DNA of 6,134 nt from Campylobacterales bacterium (GTDB taxonomy: Bacteria; Campylobacterota_A; Desulfurellia; JAADFJ01). A model generated the notes under the pieces. It was not told where the DNA came from. It saw only the letters and a list, made by a program, of their open reading frames with translations, and did no database searches. Of the stretch, positions 5,381 to 6,134 are shown piece by piece; position 1 is the stretch's first letter; each line of letters begins with the position of its first letter. Where the stretch lies: positions 1 through 6,134 of the forward strand of contig JALWSW010000112.1 of assembly GCA_027080125.1 (NCBI GenBank), in the 5' to 3' direction. Both the position numbers and the translations under genes were made by a program.

Positions 5381-6134
5381 ATGGTAATCGGTGTTGACGA
5401 GGCAGGCAGAGGTTCGTGGGCAGGTCCCGTTGTTGCGGGTATCGTTCAGACCGGCAAAGCCGATCTTTTAGACGAGATAGCCGATTCCAAAACCATTACC
5501 GAAAACAGAAGGGAAAAGCTGTATGAGAAGATTGTAAAGCTTTTCCCTTATTCCATCGGTTTTGCAACAAACAAAGAAATAGACAGATTCGGAATTATAA
5601 AAGCCACGAACATAGCAATAGAAAGAGCAATAAAAAGATTTCCCGGCAATATAAAATTTTTGTTAATAGACGGAAAGGACAAGTGGAATATCTCTGTTGA
5701 CTATAAAACTATAGTAAAAGGCGACCAAAAAGTAAAAGCTATTTCTGCCGCCTCAATCGTTGCCAAGGTATGGCGTGACAGATATATGAGACTTGCAGCG
5801 GATATTTACAACCGATACGGTTTTGAGAAAAATAAAGGCTACGGCACAAAAGAACATTTTGAAGCAATAAAAAAACTCGGTATATGTGAGATTCACAGAA
5901 AAAGCTATAAACCGATAAAGAATATTATTGAAAATCCTGTCAAAAAATCGATCTTACTTCATACCTGCTGTGCTCCCTGCGCATCCGGAACCATCGAAAG
6001 ACTACAGGAAGACGGTTACGATATCACACTCTTTTTCTATGACCCTAATATCTCACCCGAGACTAAATATACAAAACAGCTCCAACAGGTACAAAGCCCC
6101 GCAGAACTAAATACAAACGGACATATCAAGGGCA
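5381..6134 (+). CDS. rnhB: Ribonuclease HII fused to QueH-type epoxyqueuosine reductase, 3'-truncated by window edge
   Basis: 251 codons run in one frame to the right edge with no stop. Residues 1 to about 180 are a complete RNase HII, which cuts at ribonucleotides embedded in DNA. DEAGRG gives D6 and E7, and D97 (LLIDGKD) and D115 (VKGDQK) complete the four metal-binding acids. ISAASIVAKVWRDR (121-134), NKGYGTKEH (junction-sensing Y154) and the usual end HRKSYKP (172-178) are all present. After a linker of about 10 residues, a QueH domain begins: SILLHTCCAPC (190-200, C196 and C197 being the first cluster cysteines) and LFFYDPNISPETKY (217-230). QueH reduces epoxyqueuosine to queuosine in tRNA; its second cysteine pair lies beyond the window. 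No ATG, GTG or TTG is available in frame near residues 181-193, so QueH cannot start by itself there. The start ATG 5381 is forced by an in-frame TAG at 5372-5374. No good Shine-Dalgarno is seen, so translation may be coupled to padR, 14 nt upstream. Confidence 0.92.
   Translation, partial: MVIGVDEAGRGSWAGPVVAGIVQTGKADLLDEIADSKTITENRREKLYEKIVKLFPYSIGFATNKEIDRFGIIKATNIAIERAIKRFPGNIKFLLIDGKDKWNISVDYKTIVKGDQKVKAISAASIVAKVWRDRYMRLAADIYNRYGFEKNKGYGTKEHFEAIKKLGICEIHRKSYKPIKNIIENPVKKSILLHTCCAPCASGTIERLQEDGYDITLFFYDPNISPETKYTKQLQQVQSPAELNTNGHIKG

Noticed and set aside
5366..5381. Possible frameshift fusing padR to the rnhB frame.
   Set aside because: padR ends at a normal length with TAA. The rnhB frame has its own upstream TAG and a canonical MVIGVDEAGRG start, so these are two separate genes.
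5928..6110. A 60-codon plus-strand frame beginning with ATG inside the QueH region.
   Set aside because: It is in a different frame from the clear CCAPC and FYDPNI sequence and has no Shine-Dalgarno or recognisable product. It does not supply an independent start for QueH.

Overview
The window comes from a moderately AT-rich bacterial chromosome. It has no mobile element, tRNA, rRNA or CRISPR array. HflK/HflC together with FtsY, a short single-domain RRM protein and a single-chain aconitase of about the Aquifex/Deltaproteobacterial type suggest a deep-branching, probably Gram-negative-type bacterium (Desulfobacterota, Nitrospirota or similar). That placement is an inference from protein style only; no rRNA or other phylogenetic marker is visible.

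Left half (1-4118, all minus strand): a tightly packed operon read right to left, ftsY - hflK - hflC - aconitase. The joins are 8 nt, a 4-nt ATGA overlap and 27 nt, and one good sigma70-type promoter (4090-4118) lies upstream of ftsY. The aconitase runs off the left edge. FtsY is the SRP receptor that delivers nascent membrane proteins. HflK/HflC form the SPFH membrane complex associated with the FtsH protease. The operon therefore joins membrane protein delivery to membrane quality control, with a TCA-cycle enzyme as its fourth gene.

Middle (4119-4979): a short gene-free stretch, then a monocistronic RRM RNA-binding protein gene on the minus strand. It has a near-consensus promoter (TTGACA, 17 nt, TATAAG), a leader of roughly 80 nt and a downstream hairpin. 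Beyond it is a divergent AT-rich intergenic region of about 360 bp that holds the control region of the plus-strand genes.

Right part (4980-6134, plus strand): a PadR-family regulator behind two tandem promoter-like sequences and dyad/palindrome elements that could be its own operator. It is followed after 14 nt by an open frame still open at the right edge. This frame encodes a complete ribonuclease HII joined without interruption to the N-terminal part of a QueH-type epoxyqueuosine reductase. The RNase HII-QueH fusion is the most unusual thing here: there is no stop and no usable internal start between the two domains, and I know of no described functional link between ribonucleotide excision from DNA and queuosine tRNA modification. 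The remaining genes look conventional, with a few small peculiarities listed under findings.
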